A stretch of DNA of 6,853 bases, taken from NCBI GenBank assembly GCA_045588485.1, contig JAZNEI010000059.1:1-6853 (forward strand), given 5' to 3'. This DNA is from HGM04593 sp045588485 (GTDB lineage: Bacteria > Bacteroidota > Bacteroidia > Bacteroidales > Bacteroidaceae). Below the pieces are notes generated by a model. That model had not been told where the DNA came from. It made no database searches and saw only the letters and a program-made list of their open reading frames with translations. Shown in pieces: positions 1 through 6,675 of the stretch (position 1 is its first letter; each line of letters starts with the position of its first letter). The position numbers and the translations under genes are program-made.

Positions 1-1
1 C

Positions 2-193
2 TCGCACTTAATCCAAAAAATATCTACCATTTTACTAATTTTCATACGGCGCACCAATGAACAACCTTATGATTTTATGAAAAAGTGGGCTTCGTCAATA
101 GCACTTCTTGGGATTATTCTATTTTTACCGGACACCAATAAAAAATATTGCGCGCAAGGTATCAATAACAGAAACCTTGCGCGCAATATTTAG
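2..193 (+). CDS. possible 3' end of a small membrane protein entering from the left edge
   Basis: One plus-strand frame stays open for 63 codons from the window edge to a TAG at 191-193. It reads as a basic stretch, then a hydrophobic run (IALLGIILFLP, about bases 98-130) and a polar tail, which would suit the C-terminal end of a small membrane-anchored protein. I do not recognise it. Against it: the last 17 codons lie inside the perfect terminator hairpin at 143-191, which is unusual for coding DNA, and in an AT-rich region a run this long can arise by chance. The other plus-strand frames close at base 11 and base 60, so a gene from the left could equally end there. No function is assigned. 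Confidence 0.25.
   Translation, partial: SHLIQKISTILLIFIRRTNEQPYDFMKKWASSIALLGIILFLPDTNKKYCAQGINNRNLARNI
143..191 (-). terminator. intrinsic terminator of the lysC-lysA operon
   Basis: Bases 143-160 and 174-191 are exact reverse complements (18-bp stem, GC-rich core GCGCGC, 13-base loop). Read on the minus strand, the stem starts about 40 bases after the lysA stop and is followed by a T-rich run from the A tract at 141-145, the layout of a Rho-independent terminator. The stem's plus-strand side ends in TTT only, so it may also stop transcripts arriving from the left, but less clearly. Confidence 0.85.
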
Positions 194-230
194 GGCCATT
201 TCTAATCGCCAGCCAACGCAGCCATTATAC

Positions 231-1394
231 TCAGCCTATACTATCCGAAAAATATGCTTTTGGTAGCGCACGGCAATTATATCCAAAAGCCATAGCCTCG
301 CCGTATGCCCCTGCCGAGCGTATCGCAAATATATCGCCACGCTTACACGTAGGCAGTTCTACATCCTTACAGAAAACATCAGACGACTCACAAATAGGAC
401 CTACAACATCATACTTTTGGCAAGCATCGCACGACGACAGATTCTCAATCTTATGATATGCACCATACATTGCAGGACGGACAAGGTCGTTCATTCCTGC
501 ATCCACTATGGCAAACTGCTTACAGGTACCCTTCTTCACGTATGTCACACGTGTAATTAGCGAGCCGCATTGCCCCACAAGACTACGTCCAAGCTCGAAA
601 TGCAGATGCTGCCCCTTCTCAAGCTTCAGATTATCGGCATACACAGCAAAGTAGGCAGCAAAGTCGGGAACGGCACACTCATCGGGTTCATCGTAACGGA
701 TGCCCAACCCACCGCCGACATTTATATGAGGCAGCACAAGGCCACGCTTCTCGCGCAACTTCTCCTGAAGTTCATTGACACGTCTGCATAATTCCACAAA
801 GTCGTCCATTACAAGAATCTGCGAGCCGATATGAAAATGCAATCCAATGAGTTTCAGGTGGCTGCAAGCCTCGATACAGTCAATAACCTCGTCAAGTTGC
901 TCATAGTTTATACCGAATTTATTTTCGGCAAGCCCCGTTGTTATATTAGCATGAGTGTGTGCCGCCACATTCGGATTCACACGGATAGCCACCTGAGCCA
1001 CCTTGTCACGCGCAGCTGCAAGCGTCTCAATCGCCTGTATCTCGGGAATCGACTCTATGTTAAAACAGAAGATACCTGCATCCAAAGCCTCGGCAATCTC
1101 ACGGTCGGTCTTTCCTACACCGGCAAACACTACCTTTTCGGCAGCTATACCTGCTGCAAGTGCAGCCTTCACCTCGCCACCGCTGACACAATCGGCTCCC
1201 AGCCCCTGCTCTCGCACAGCAGCAAGAATCATAGGATTGAAATTGGCCTTTACAGCATAGTGAATATGAAAATTGTCATACTTGTCAGCCTCGCGTAACG
1301 CTGTTGCAAGCGTATTGCGCAAAAGTGTCATATCGTAGTAATAAAACGGCGTTTCAATATTATTGAACGCCGTCAAAGGGAAATCAGTCCTCAT
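231..1394 (-). CDS. lysA: diaminopimelate decarboxylase (lysA)
   Basis: Cytoplasmic PLP enzyme that decarboxylates meso-diaminopimelate to L-lysine, the last step of lysine synthesis. The 387-residue product shows the family's alanine-racemase-like barrel followed by a beta domain. Visible motifs: HYAVKAN around Lys49 (the PLP Schiff-base lysine), HIGSQ at 188-192, the glycine loop GGGLGIRY at 227-234 that holds the cofactor phosphate, ELGR at 267-270, GPICESSD at 332-339 with the active-site Cys335 contributed across the dimer, and SAGAYG with Tyr364. The CESxD motif favours a diaminopimelate over an ornithine or carboxynorspermidine substrate. Length is slightly short of the usual 400-420 but complete. 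It begins 11 bases after the lysC stop, with no strong ribosome site of its own, so translation is probably coupled to lysC. It ends in TGA ahead of the hairpin at 143-191. Confidence 0.97.
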   Translation of the reverse strand: MRTDFPLTAFNNIETPFYYYDMTLLRNTLATALREADKYDNFHIHYAVKANFNPMILAAVREQGLGADCVSGGEVKAALAAGIAAEKVVFAGVGKTDREIAEALDAGIFCFNIESIPEIQAIETLAAARDKVAQVAIRVNPNVAAHTHANITTGLAENKFGINYEQLDEVIDCIEACSHLKLIGLHFHIGSQILVMDDFVELCRRVNELQEKLREKRGLVLPHINVGGGLGIRYDEPDECAVPDFAAYFAVYADNLKLEKGQHLHFELGRSLVGQCGSLITRVTYVKKGTCKQFAIVDAGMNDLVRPAMYGAYHKIENLSSCDACQKYDVVGPICESSDVFCKDVELPTCKRGDIFAIRSAGAYGEAMAFGYNCRALPKAYFSDSIG

Positions 1395-1405
1395 TATGCA
1401 GCAAT

Positions 1406-2731
1406 TTACTTCTGAGAATCAAAAATAGTAGCACTCAACGAACGTAGCGCACGTTCCTTATCCTCTTCGCGAACGAGGAATGAGATATTGTAATTACTAC
1501 CTCCATACGAAACCATACGCACAGGTATATCCTTCATTGCCTCCATTGCGCGTGCCTCAAAGCCAACATTCTCCCAGTTCAGGTCGCCCACAACACAGAT
1601 GATACACATATCTCGGTCGATTGTTACAGTACCATACTTCTGAAGTTCATCTACAATATGGTCGAGTTTGCGGTCGTCGTCAATAGAAACCGACACGCCA
1701 ACCTCAGATGTACAAATCATATCTATAGAGGTCTTGTAAGTCTCGAACACCTCGAATACCTTACGCAGAAAACCGTATGCCAAGAGCATACGTCCCGACT
1801 TAATCTTAACCGCAGTAATACCCTCTTTTGCTGCAATAGCCTTAATCTCACCCGGACGTGTGAGGTTGTTATCTATAAGTGTACCTTCGGCTGAAGGGTC
1901 CATTGTATTCAACAGGCGCACTGGAGTACCGGTGAGCTTTGCAGGAAGAATACAGGTCGGGTGCAGAATCTTAGCACCGAAGTAAGCAAGCTCGGCCGAC
2001 TCCTCGAAATGCAGATGGTGTACAGGCGAAGTGTTATCCACTATGCGAGGGTCATTATTATGCATACCGTCAATATCGGTCCAAATCTGAACCTCCTCGG
2101 CATTTACAGCCGCACCAATAAGAGTAGCAGTATAATCACTGCCACCACGAAGCAGATTATCTACATTACCCTGATGATTAAGGCAGACGAAGCCTTGTAC
2201 TATATAAATACGTCCTTTAGCTTCGAGGTCGACAAACTGCAACAGATGCTCACGAATATAACCAAGGTCGGGCTCTCCGTTAGATGCCAAGCGCATAAAA
2301 TCGAAAGAATTAAGAAGCACAGCATCAATACCCTGCTCTTGCATATACAGCGCTACCATATTGGTAGACATAAACTCACCCTGAGCCACAATTTCCTTCT
2401 CAATGTCGACTGTAAGAGGTCTGTTGGCAAGTTCACGCAGATGGTTGAACAGTTCATTTACCTTATTATTGGCAGCCTCGGCATACTCGGCAGTCGAATA
2501 AAGGTCTCTGATAGTCTGCTTATACTTATCCTGCAATACAGTAGAATGTTCACACGCACCCAACACATTGCCATTACGCAAATAGTTTGTGAATTCAATT
2601 AGCGAGTTCGTTGTTCCCGACATTGCAGAAAGAACAACCACCTTAGTATTACCGTCGGAGATAAGTTTTACAACTCCTTTCATACGCTCGGCCGAACCCA
2701 CCGATGTTCCTCCAAATTTAAGTACTTTCAT
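1406..2731 (-). CDS. lysC: monofunctional aspartate kinase, lysine-sensitive type (lysC)
   Basis: Phosphorylates L-aspartate to aspartyl-4-phosphate, the committed step for lysine, diaminopimelate, threonine and methionine. The 441 residues hold an amino-acid-kinase domain (about 1-285) with KFGGTSVG at 5-12, VAQGE ending at Glu119, LRGGSDYTA at 194-202, WTDIDG at 217-222 and ELAYFGAKILHP at 247-258, followed by two ACT domains (about 305-370 and 373-437). The segments MICTSEVGVSVSID and VRMVSYGGSNYNISFLV resemble E. coli LysC, so feedback inhibition by lysine is likely (inference). No homoserine dehydrogenase domain is fused, so this is not a ThrA or MetL. The start fits the family's N-terminus; the leader is AT-rich with no clear Shine-Dalgarno. 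It is the first gene of a two-gene operon with lysA. Confidence 0.96.
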   Translation of the reverse strand: MKVLKFGGTSVGSAERMKGVVKLISDGNTKVVVLSAMSGTTNSLIEFTNYLRNGNVLGACEHSTVLQDKYKQTIRDLYSTAEYAEAANNKVNELFNHLRELANRPLTVDIEKEIVAQGEFMSTNMVALYMQEQGIDAVLLNSFDFMRLASNGEPDLGYIREHLLQFVDLEAKGRIYIVQGFVCLNHQGNVDNLLRGGSDYTATLIGAAVNAEEVQIWTDIDGMHNNDPRIVDNTSPVHHLHFEESAELAYFGAKILHPTCILPAKLTGTPVRLLNTMDPSAEGTLIDNNLTRPGEIKAIAAKEGITAVKIKSGRMLLAYGFLRKVFEVFETYKTSIDMICTSEVGVSVSIDDDRKLDHIVDELQKYGTVTIDRDMCIICVVGDLNWENVGFEARAMEAMKDIPVRMVSYGGSNYNISFLVREEDKERALRSLSATIFDSQK

Positions 2732-2818
2732 CTTTATATATTATTTATTAGAATCTACAATAGGACTGTTTTTTTGTCAGTCAATAATTGTTTTTCATTT
2801 ACAAAATGATAGAATATG

Positions 2819-2826
2819 CAAAATTA
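2819..2826 (-). promoter_or_regulatory. candidate -7 promoter box for lysC-lysA
   Basis: On the minus strand these bases read TAATTTTG, an exact match to the Bacteroides -7 consensus TAnnTTTG, and are followed by CA as in many such promoters. Transcription would start near 2812 and leave a leader of roughly 80 bases before lysC. I see no TTTG at the expected -33 spacing, which weakens the call. The leader is too short for a lysine riboswitch; it holds only a 5-bp stem (GACTG/CAGTC, bases 2764-2768 and 2778-2782). Confidence 0.5.
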
Positions 2827-2922
2827 TAAAGAAATTTTTAAACATAATGCTTTTTTATATATCTTTTACTTATATAATATTTAAAATTCCATAAAAAACA
2901 GACATCAAGCTATACAAAAACA

Positions 2923-2951
2923 GGTGGAAAGCCTTCTCTGTGCTTTCCACC
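2923..2951 (-). terminator. intrinsic terminator of the lipoprotein gene
   Basis: Bases 2923-2932 (GGTGGAAAGC) and 2942-2951 (GCTTTCCACC) pair perfectly around a 9-base loop. On the minus strand the stem lies about 36 bases past the lipoprotein stop and is followed at once by TGTTTTTGTAT, the expected U-rich tail. It isolates the lipoprotein transcript from lysC-lysA downstream. Confidence 0.87.
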
Positions 2952-2987
2952 CGCTATTCGGTTAAATAAAAACCACCCTAAATTAAT

Positions 2988-3971
2988 TTACTCAAAAACA
3001 CTTGCAATCAGGGGAACATTGTTTGCATAATCCATCAGCATGAGATAGCCGACGATATATTCCTCGGGAACATCGTCAAGGATTACAGCATCCACTTTAA
3101 TAACCCTACCGTTTATTGTTACCTCAGGAGCAGCTCCAAACTGTTCAATCATCTCATACTGATTCTCTAACAGGCTGCCATACATAATCTCGGCCCAAGC
3201 AGCAGTGGGAAAGGAAATTGTAGTGACATAAGATCTTACGTACCTCTCAGAGTCGAACTTAACGTCTACACGATAATCGACATCCATACCATGCAGATTA
3301 CTGCATTCATAAATACCTTTTTTTGCATCCCAGCTACCAAATACAAATCTATTGGGAATAGTGACACGACCATTCCATACATCTACAGCATATTTAACAT
3401 CTTCGGCCGAACGACCTACAAAATTATCCAGTTCGATATATATTACGTTACCCTTACGTTTAACATTGAAACTCAGAGCCGAATTACCGGCTCTTGTCGA
3501 GAGAAGCGAAGCAAACTGCTTCTTGATAAATGATAGAGTATTGTAATTTATAATACCTTTTACTCTTTGTTCGGGTACATAATAGTAGTCCTCATCATCT
3601 TCATACTCATCATCAAAATCGGCCCACGCACCACTATTCAAGAGTTCTGCATAAACCTTAGCATAATAATCGCTGCTGCAAATAACATTATAGGCACTAC
3701 CCTTGCAAATCCCATTACTGAATTCATAAGCATAGCAAACTCCACTGAGGCCACTCTCCTCGTCTGCATACTGTTCTTCAGGGCAATAGGTAGCTACACC
3801 ATTCTTCATATCTCCCGACCATCCCTCATCGGGAACCTCAGAGACAACAACACCACCGGTAGATGAAGAGCCACCTGTAGCATCGTCATCGTCGTCGCTG
3901 CTACATGAAGAGAGATTAAAACTCAGCATAACTGCCATAATCATTAAGCCAAAAAGTCTTAGAGTTTTCAT
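2988..3971 (-). CDS. surface-exposed lipoprotein of unknown function
   Basis: The 327-residue product has a classic type II signal peptide: basic start (MKTLR), hydrophobic core at 6-18 and a lipobox LSSC with Cys23 as the lipidated residue. Directly after the cysteine comes SSDDDDD (24-30), which matches the Bacteroidota lipoprotein export signal (Ser/Lys followed by acidic residues) that sends lipoproteins to the outer face of the outer membrane. A flexible Gly/Ser linker follows to about 40. The mature part is acidic, notably 118-128, and has five further cysteines (63, 79, 89, 98, 223). Alternating hydrophobic and polar residues from 165 to 300 suggest beta-rich structure. I do not recognise a family. 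It sits between ftsE and lysC on the same strand but has a 131-base leader and its own terminator, so it is probably transcribed alone, and its neighbours say nothing about its role. Confidence 0.9.
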   Translation of the reverse strand: MKTLRLFGLMIMAVMLSFNLSSCSSDDDDDATGGSSSTGGVVVSEVPDEGWSGDMKNGVATYCPEEQYADEESGLSGVCYAYEFSNGICKGSAYNVICSSDYYAKVYAELLNSGAWADFDDEYEDDEDYYYVPEQRVKGIINYNTLSFIKKQFASLLSTRAGNSALSFNVKRKGNVIYIELDNFVGRSAEDVKYAVDVWNGRVTIPNRFVFGSWDAKKGIYECSNLHGMDVDYRVDVKFDSERYVRSYVTTISFPTAAWAEIMYGSLLENQYEMIEQFGAAPEVTINGRVIKVDAVILDDVPEEYIVGYLMLMDYANNVPLIASVFE

Positions 3972-4102
3972 AAACGAAAAATATTATAAATTCTTAAAAA
4001 AAGATTCTTATTAAAAAACAGTATCGTTTATTTCACAATGTAAATAGAAACAACTTCAATTGATTATAAATATAATGTTATTATCCGTCCATAATATCTT
4101 TA

Positions 4103-4954
4103 CTAACAATCGGCTGTCTGAATATCATTATCAACCGAAGAAGCACTTTCTACAGCAGATGCCTGTTCATCGTTCGTCACCGAAACAGAAGATACGACAG
4201 GCTCGGTAACTAAGACCTTAGAGTCGGTTGAGATACTTTGTTCGGAAACAGCATCAACAGCCCCCCGAGCTACATAATCCGATTTATCAACAGCCGTCAA
4301 ACGACCACCCGCACATCTGAACTCAAATGCAGGATATAAGGTGAGCCACTGCTCGTTATGTGTAATCATAAGCACGGCTGTACCCTCCTCTTTGCATATC
4401 TTATGCAACAGTTTCATAATCTTGTGTCCCGTCTCATTATCAAGGTTACCCGTAGGTTCATCGGCAAGCAGCAATTTGGGATGATTAAGAATAGCCCTTG
4501 CTATTACCACACGTTGCTGTTCGCCACCCGATAACTCGTGCGGCATCTTATACCCTTTCGGAGCAAGTTCTACAAGCTCAAGCACCTCGGTGATACGAGC
4601 CTCACGTTCCTTTTTCTTTTCCCACCCTGTACAGCGTAGCACAAAGTCGAGGTTATCGTGTACATTCCTGTCGGTAAGTAGTTTGAAATCCTGGAACACA
4701 ATACCAATCTGTTTACGCAGCATCGGCAGTTTACTGCGGCGAATCTTACGCATATCATATTTATCGAACAGCAATGCATCGCCACTATGCACCTCAACCT
4801 CGCCATACAATGTCTTTATAAGAGAGGACTTACCCGAACCTACCGCGCCTACAAGATATACAAATTCTCCCTCGTTAAGAGTAAATGTCACATTCTCCAA
4901 AATAATCTTTGAGTCGATGTGAATATCAACGTTCTTATAACTTATAATGGACAT
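4103..4954 (-). CDS. ftsE: FtsE-like cell-division ABC ATPase with long C-terminal tail
   Basis: Nucleotide-binding subunit that, in the known FtsEX complex, pairs with the membrane protein FtsX at the division site and controls periplasmic cell-wall hydrolases. In numbering from the chosen start (283 residues): Walker A GAVGSGKSS near 36-44, Q-loop VFQDF with Gln88, signature LSGGEQQR near 141, Walker B LLLADE followed by PTGNLD near 161-172, and switch His199. These motifs and the compact core of about 220 residues fit FtsE; LolD or another MacB-type ATPase is the alternative. The last 60 residues or so, rich in Ser, Val and acidic residues, exceed the family's usual length. A start at 4972 would add six residues (MYSIGN); the start at 4954 is preferred because MSIISYKNV aligns with typical FtsE N-termini and AGGA precedes it. 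No ftsX lies nearby. Confidence 0.9.
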   Translation of the reverse strand: MSIISYKNVDIHIDSKIILENVTFTLNEGEFVYLVGAVGSGKSSLIKTLYGEVEVHSGDALLFDKYDMRKIRRSKLPMLRKQIGIVFQDFKLLTDRNVHDNLDFVLRCTGWEKKKEREARITEVLELVELAPKGYKMPHELSGGEQQRVVIARAILNHPKLLLADEPTGNLDNETGHKIMKLLHKICKEEGTAVLMITHNEQWLTLYPAFEFRCAGGRLTAVDKSDYVARGAVDAVSEQSISTDSKVLVTEPVVSSVSVTNDEQASAVESASSVDNDIQTADC

Positions 4955-4955
4955 A

Positions 4956-4961
4956 TTTCCT
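4956..4961 (-). promoter_or_regulatory. candidate ribosome binding site deciding the ftsE start
   Basis: On the minus strand these bases read AGGAAA immediately before the ATG at 4954. Purine-rich sites like this are rare in the window, so it supports the inner start. The spacing of 3 bases from AGGA to the ATG is shorter than usual, so the support is modest. Confidence 0.35.
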
Positions 4962-4981
4962 ATAGAATACATTATTTTTTG

Positions 4982-4989
4982 CGAAGATA
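4982..4989 (-). promoter_or_regulatory. candidate -7 promoter box for ftsE
   Basis: The minus strand reads TATCTTCG followed by CA, one base from the Bacteroides consensus TAnnTTTG. The start of transcription would fall near 4975, almost on top of the outer ATG at 4972. That would make the outer start nearly leaderless and leave a leader of about 20 bases for the preferred start at 4954. No convincing -33 TTTG is seen. Confidence 0.4.
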
Positions 4990-5058
4990 TGGATTTTTTT
5001 CAAGAAACAGATAAGAGAATAAAAGAAAGTTTTTTAAACCTGCAAGACATACATTCAA

Positions 5059-5072
5059 CACATATATATGTG
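5059..5072. repeat. 14-bp palindrome in the ftsE / LytTR-gene divergent region
   Basis: CACATATATATGTG is its own reverse complement. It lies about 70-85 bases upstream of the predicted ftsE promoter box and about 85-100 upstream of the LytTR-gene box, a place where a dimeric regulator could act on both. It is AT-rich and may be chance. Confidence 0.25.
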
Positions 5073-5138
5073 CTACACACTCATAGAACAAACACAAATT
5101 ACAATTCTTCTACATCTTTTAAGTGGAGAAAAAGCCAA

Positions 5139-5158
5139 ATAGTTGTAAAAAAGTTGTA
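5139..5158 (+). repeat. tandem GTTG repeat over the LytTR-gene promoter, possible operator
   Basis: ATAGTTGTA (5139-5147) and AAAGTTGTA (5150-5158) are near-identical 9-mers 11 bases apart, one helical turn, and the second overlaps the predicted -7 box. LytTR proteins bind direct repeats with a GTT core, but their usual centre spacing is about 21-22 bases and the flanks here fit that consensus only in part. An autoregulatory operator is therefore an inference. Confidence 0.3.
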
Positions 5159-5164
5159 ATTTTG
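5157..5164 (+). promoter_or_regulatory. candidate -7 promoter box for the LytTR gene-purN operon
   Basis: TAATTTTG matches TAnnTTTG exactly and is followed by CAT. Transcription would start near 5171, giving a leader of about 22 bases before the ATG at 5193. The box and the next three bases (TAATTTTGCAT) are identical to the predicted lysC box on the other strand. No TTTG is visible at -33. Confidence 0.6.
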
Positions 5165-5192
5165 CATTCTAAATAAAATCAGACATTTAATA

Positions 5193-6086
5193 ATGGCAAC
5201 AACATATACATCTATATTATTCTCAAAAGCCCCCAAATATCTTCTCGAAAAGAGGAACCAGATGATAATGGTACTCTTCGTGTCGATATTTGCTATTGTA
5301 TTTATAAACGTATTCAAGCCCTTTGAGTCGAGCCAATGGATAACAGCACGCGGTTTCAGTGAAACAATGTATTTGGTATGGTCATCCATCTTGGTAATAT
5401 TGGGAATGACAGTAGTGGCAATAAGCCGCATCATAATGTATAAATACTCACAAAAGCCCACGCATAATATAACCATCATAAAGTATGCCATTTGGGTATT
5501 TGTCGAACTTCTGCTGCTTGCCGGTGCTTTTACCATACTGGCAATAATAACCAGCCGTCGGGGAAATATCAACCTAAACTCACTCGACCCCGTCGTTATC
5601 TACACACAAGCTATGCAGAATACTGTATTCATCCTGTTTATTCCCTACCTCATAAGTATACTATTCTTCTCGTACCAAGAGAAGACAGCCAAACTCAAGG
5701 AGTTGATGGATGAGAGCATAGGCAACAAGTCGACCTCATTGATATCTTTCCGCGACGAGCGAGGAGTACTTCAGCTATCAGTGGCAAAGGAGAATCTTCT
5801 ATATATCGAGTCGGCCGACAACTATATATGTATATGGTACATTAAGAATGATGCGCTAAAAAAACAGCTAATGCGAATAACAATGCGCGACATCAGTGAG
5901 CAGCTTGCCGATACAAACATTGTACGCTGCCATCGCTCATATATGGTAAACTTAGACCTCGTAAAAGTAATGCGTCGCGAGAAAGAGAACCTTTTCTTAG
6001 AACTTGGCTATCCCAATATTAAAGAGATACCAATTTCAAAAACATACGGCGAACAGGTACTGCGCCGACTAATGCCAATATCATAA
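5193..6086 (+). CDS. integral-membrane LytTR-family transcription regulator
   Basis: A 297-residue protein with four likely membrane helices (about 24-41, 59-82, 97-120 and 142-160), a charged linker (161-182) and a C-terminal LytTR DNA-binding domain (about 183-293). The LytTR call rests on the family pattern LLYIESADNYICIWY at 202-216, RITMRDISEQL at 228-238, the strongly conserved VRCHRSYMVNL at 244-254 and IPISKTYGEQVLRRL at 279-293. There is no response-regulator receiver domain, so it is not an AgrA/LytR two-component regulator; it resembles membrane-bound one-component LytTR proteins, whose signal is mostly unknown. The start follows an AT-rich leader with no Shine-Dalgarno, normal for this phylum. 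purN follows after 11 bases, so the two are cotranscribed. Targets cannot be read from the sequence; self-control through the repeat at 5139-5158 is possible. Confidence 0.93.
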   Translation: MATTYTSILFSKAPKYLLEKRNQMIMVLFVSIFAIVFINVFKPFESSQWITARGFSETMYLVWSSILVILGMTVVAISRIIMYKYSQKPTHNITIIKYAIWVFVELLLLAGAFTILAIITSRRGNINLNSLDPVVIYTQAMQNTVFILFIPYLISILFFSYQEKTAKLKELMDESIGNKSTSLISFRDERGVLQLSVAKENLLYIESADNYICIWYIKNDALKKQLMRITMRDISEQLADTNIVRCHRSYMVNLDLVKVMRREKENLFLELGYPNIKEIPISKTYGEQVLRRLMPIS

Positions 6087-6097
6087 AAAACAGAAGT

Positions 6098-6670
6098 ATG
6101 AAAAATATTGCAATTTTCGCATCAGGAAGCGGCTCCAACGCCGAGAATATCGCCAACTACTTTGCAGGCTCCGACTATGCACAAGTGTCGCTGATAGTAG
6201 CAAACAATCCCGACGCATACGTTCTCGAAAGAGCAAAAAAGCTGAATATAGAGTCACTCACCGTAAAAAAAGCCGAGTTTATGGCAGCCGACAGCCTTAT
6301 CGAAGAGCTAAAGAGCCGTAACATCGACTTTATTGTCCTTGCCGGATTCCTGCTCCTTGTACCACAGAAATTCATCGAAGCCTATCCCGGACGCATTGTA
6401 AACATCCACCCCGCCCTGCTTCCCAAGCACGGCGGAAAAGGGATGTACGGCGACCGAGTACACAAAGCTGTTGTCGAAGCCGGTGACACCGAGAGCGGCA
6501 TCACAATACACCTTATAGACGGTGACTACGATAAAGGCACCACATTTTTTCAGGCCACCTGCCCTGTGCTGCCCACCGACACTCCCGACGATGTTGCTGC
6601 AAAGGTACACGCCCTTGAATATAAACACTTTCCGCATGTAATCGAAGAGATTCTTCACACACTCGATTAA
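6098..6670 (+). CDS. purN: phosphoribosylglycinamide formyltransferase (purN)
   Basis: Transfers the formyl group of 10-formyltetrahydrofolate to glycinamide ribonucleotide (GAR), the third step of de novo purine synthesis, in the cytoplasm. The 190-residue product starts with the phosphate-binding FASGSGSN (7-14), carries LAGFLLLVP (81-89) of the folate site and the catalytic trio Asn102, His104 (VNIHPALLP, 101-109) and Asp145 (IDGDYDKGT, 140-148), corresponding to E. coli Asn106, His108 and Asp144. SGITIH at 133-138 is also typical. It is about 20 residues shorter than E. coli PurN but complete. The folate-independent PurT belongs to another fold, and methionyl-tRNA formyltransferase would have an extra C-terminal domain, so both are excluded. 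It is second in an operon with the LytTR regulator and is followed six bases later by the palindrome at 6676-6713. Confidence 0.97.
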   Translation: MKNIAIFASGSGSNAENIANYFAGSDYAQVSLIVANNPDAYVLERAKKLNIESLTVKKAEFMAADSLIEELKSRNIDFIVLAGFLLLVPQKFIEAYPGRIVNIHPALLPKHGGKGMYGDRVHKAVVEAGDTESGITIHLIDGDYDKGTTFFQATCPVLPTDTPDDVAAKVHALEYKHFPHVIEEILHTLD

Positions 6671-6675
6671 GACAC

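Noticed and set aside
1..45. Minus-strand ATG at 45 starting a frame (MKISKMVD) that leaves the window at the left edge.
   Set aside because: Only 15 codons are visible, with no promoter box or ribosome site upstream; not enough to call a gene.
831..1298. Plus-strand open frame of 155 codons opposite lysA.
   Set aside because: It lies wholly antisense to a well-supported lysA, and its sequence shows no family motif; it is a shadow of the codon pattern on the other strand.
1961..2602. Plus-strand open frame of 213 codons opposite lysC.
   Set aside because: Fully antisense to lysC with its intact kinase and ACT motifs; composition is implausible and no motif is seen.
2732..2812. Lysine riboswitch or leader-peptide attenuator upstream of lysC.
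   Set aside because: The predicted leader is only about 80 bases and AT-rich, with one 5-bp stem; a lysine riboswitch is about 170 bases and highly structured, and no lysine-codon-rich leader frame is seen.
4026..4051. Possible terminator after ftsE: GTTT..ATTT pairing with AAAT..AAAC on the minus strand, with a T run 10 or so bases later.
   Set aside because: The stem needs a 2-base bulge, is almost all A-T and is detached from the T run, so it is not a supported terminator; readthrough into the lipoprotein gene cannot be excluded.
4955..4972. Outer ftsE start at 4972 adding six residues.
   Set aside because: It would be nearly leaderless given the predicted promoter, has no ribosome site, and MYSIGN is not typical of FtsE N-termini; kept only as an alternative.
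5099..5572. Minus-strand open frame of 157 codons over the divergent region and the start of the LytTR gene.
   Set aside because: It overlaps the membrane helices of the LytTR protein on the opposite strand, which produce hydrophobic-looking antisense translations, and it covers the predicted promoter.
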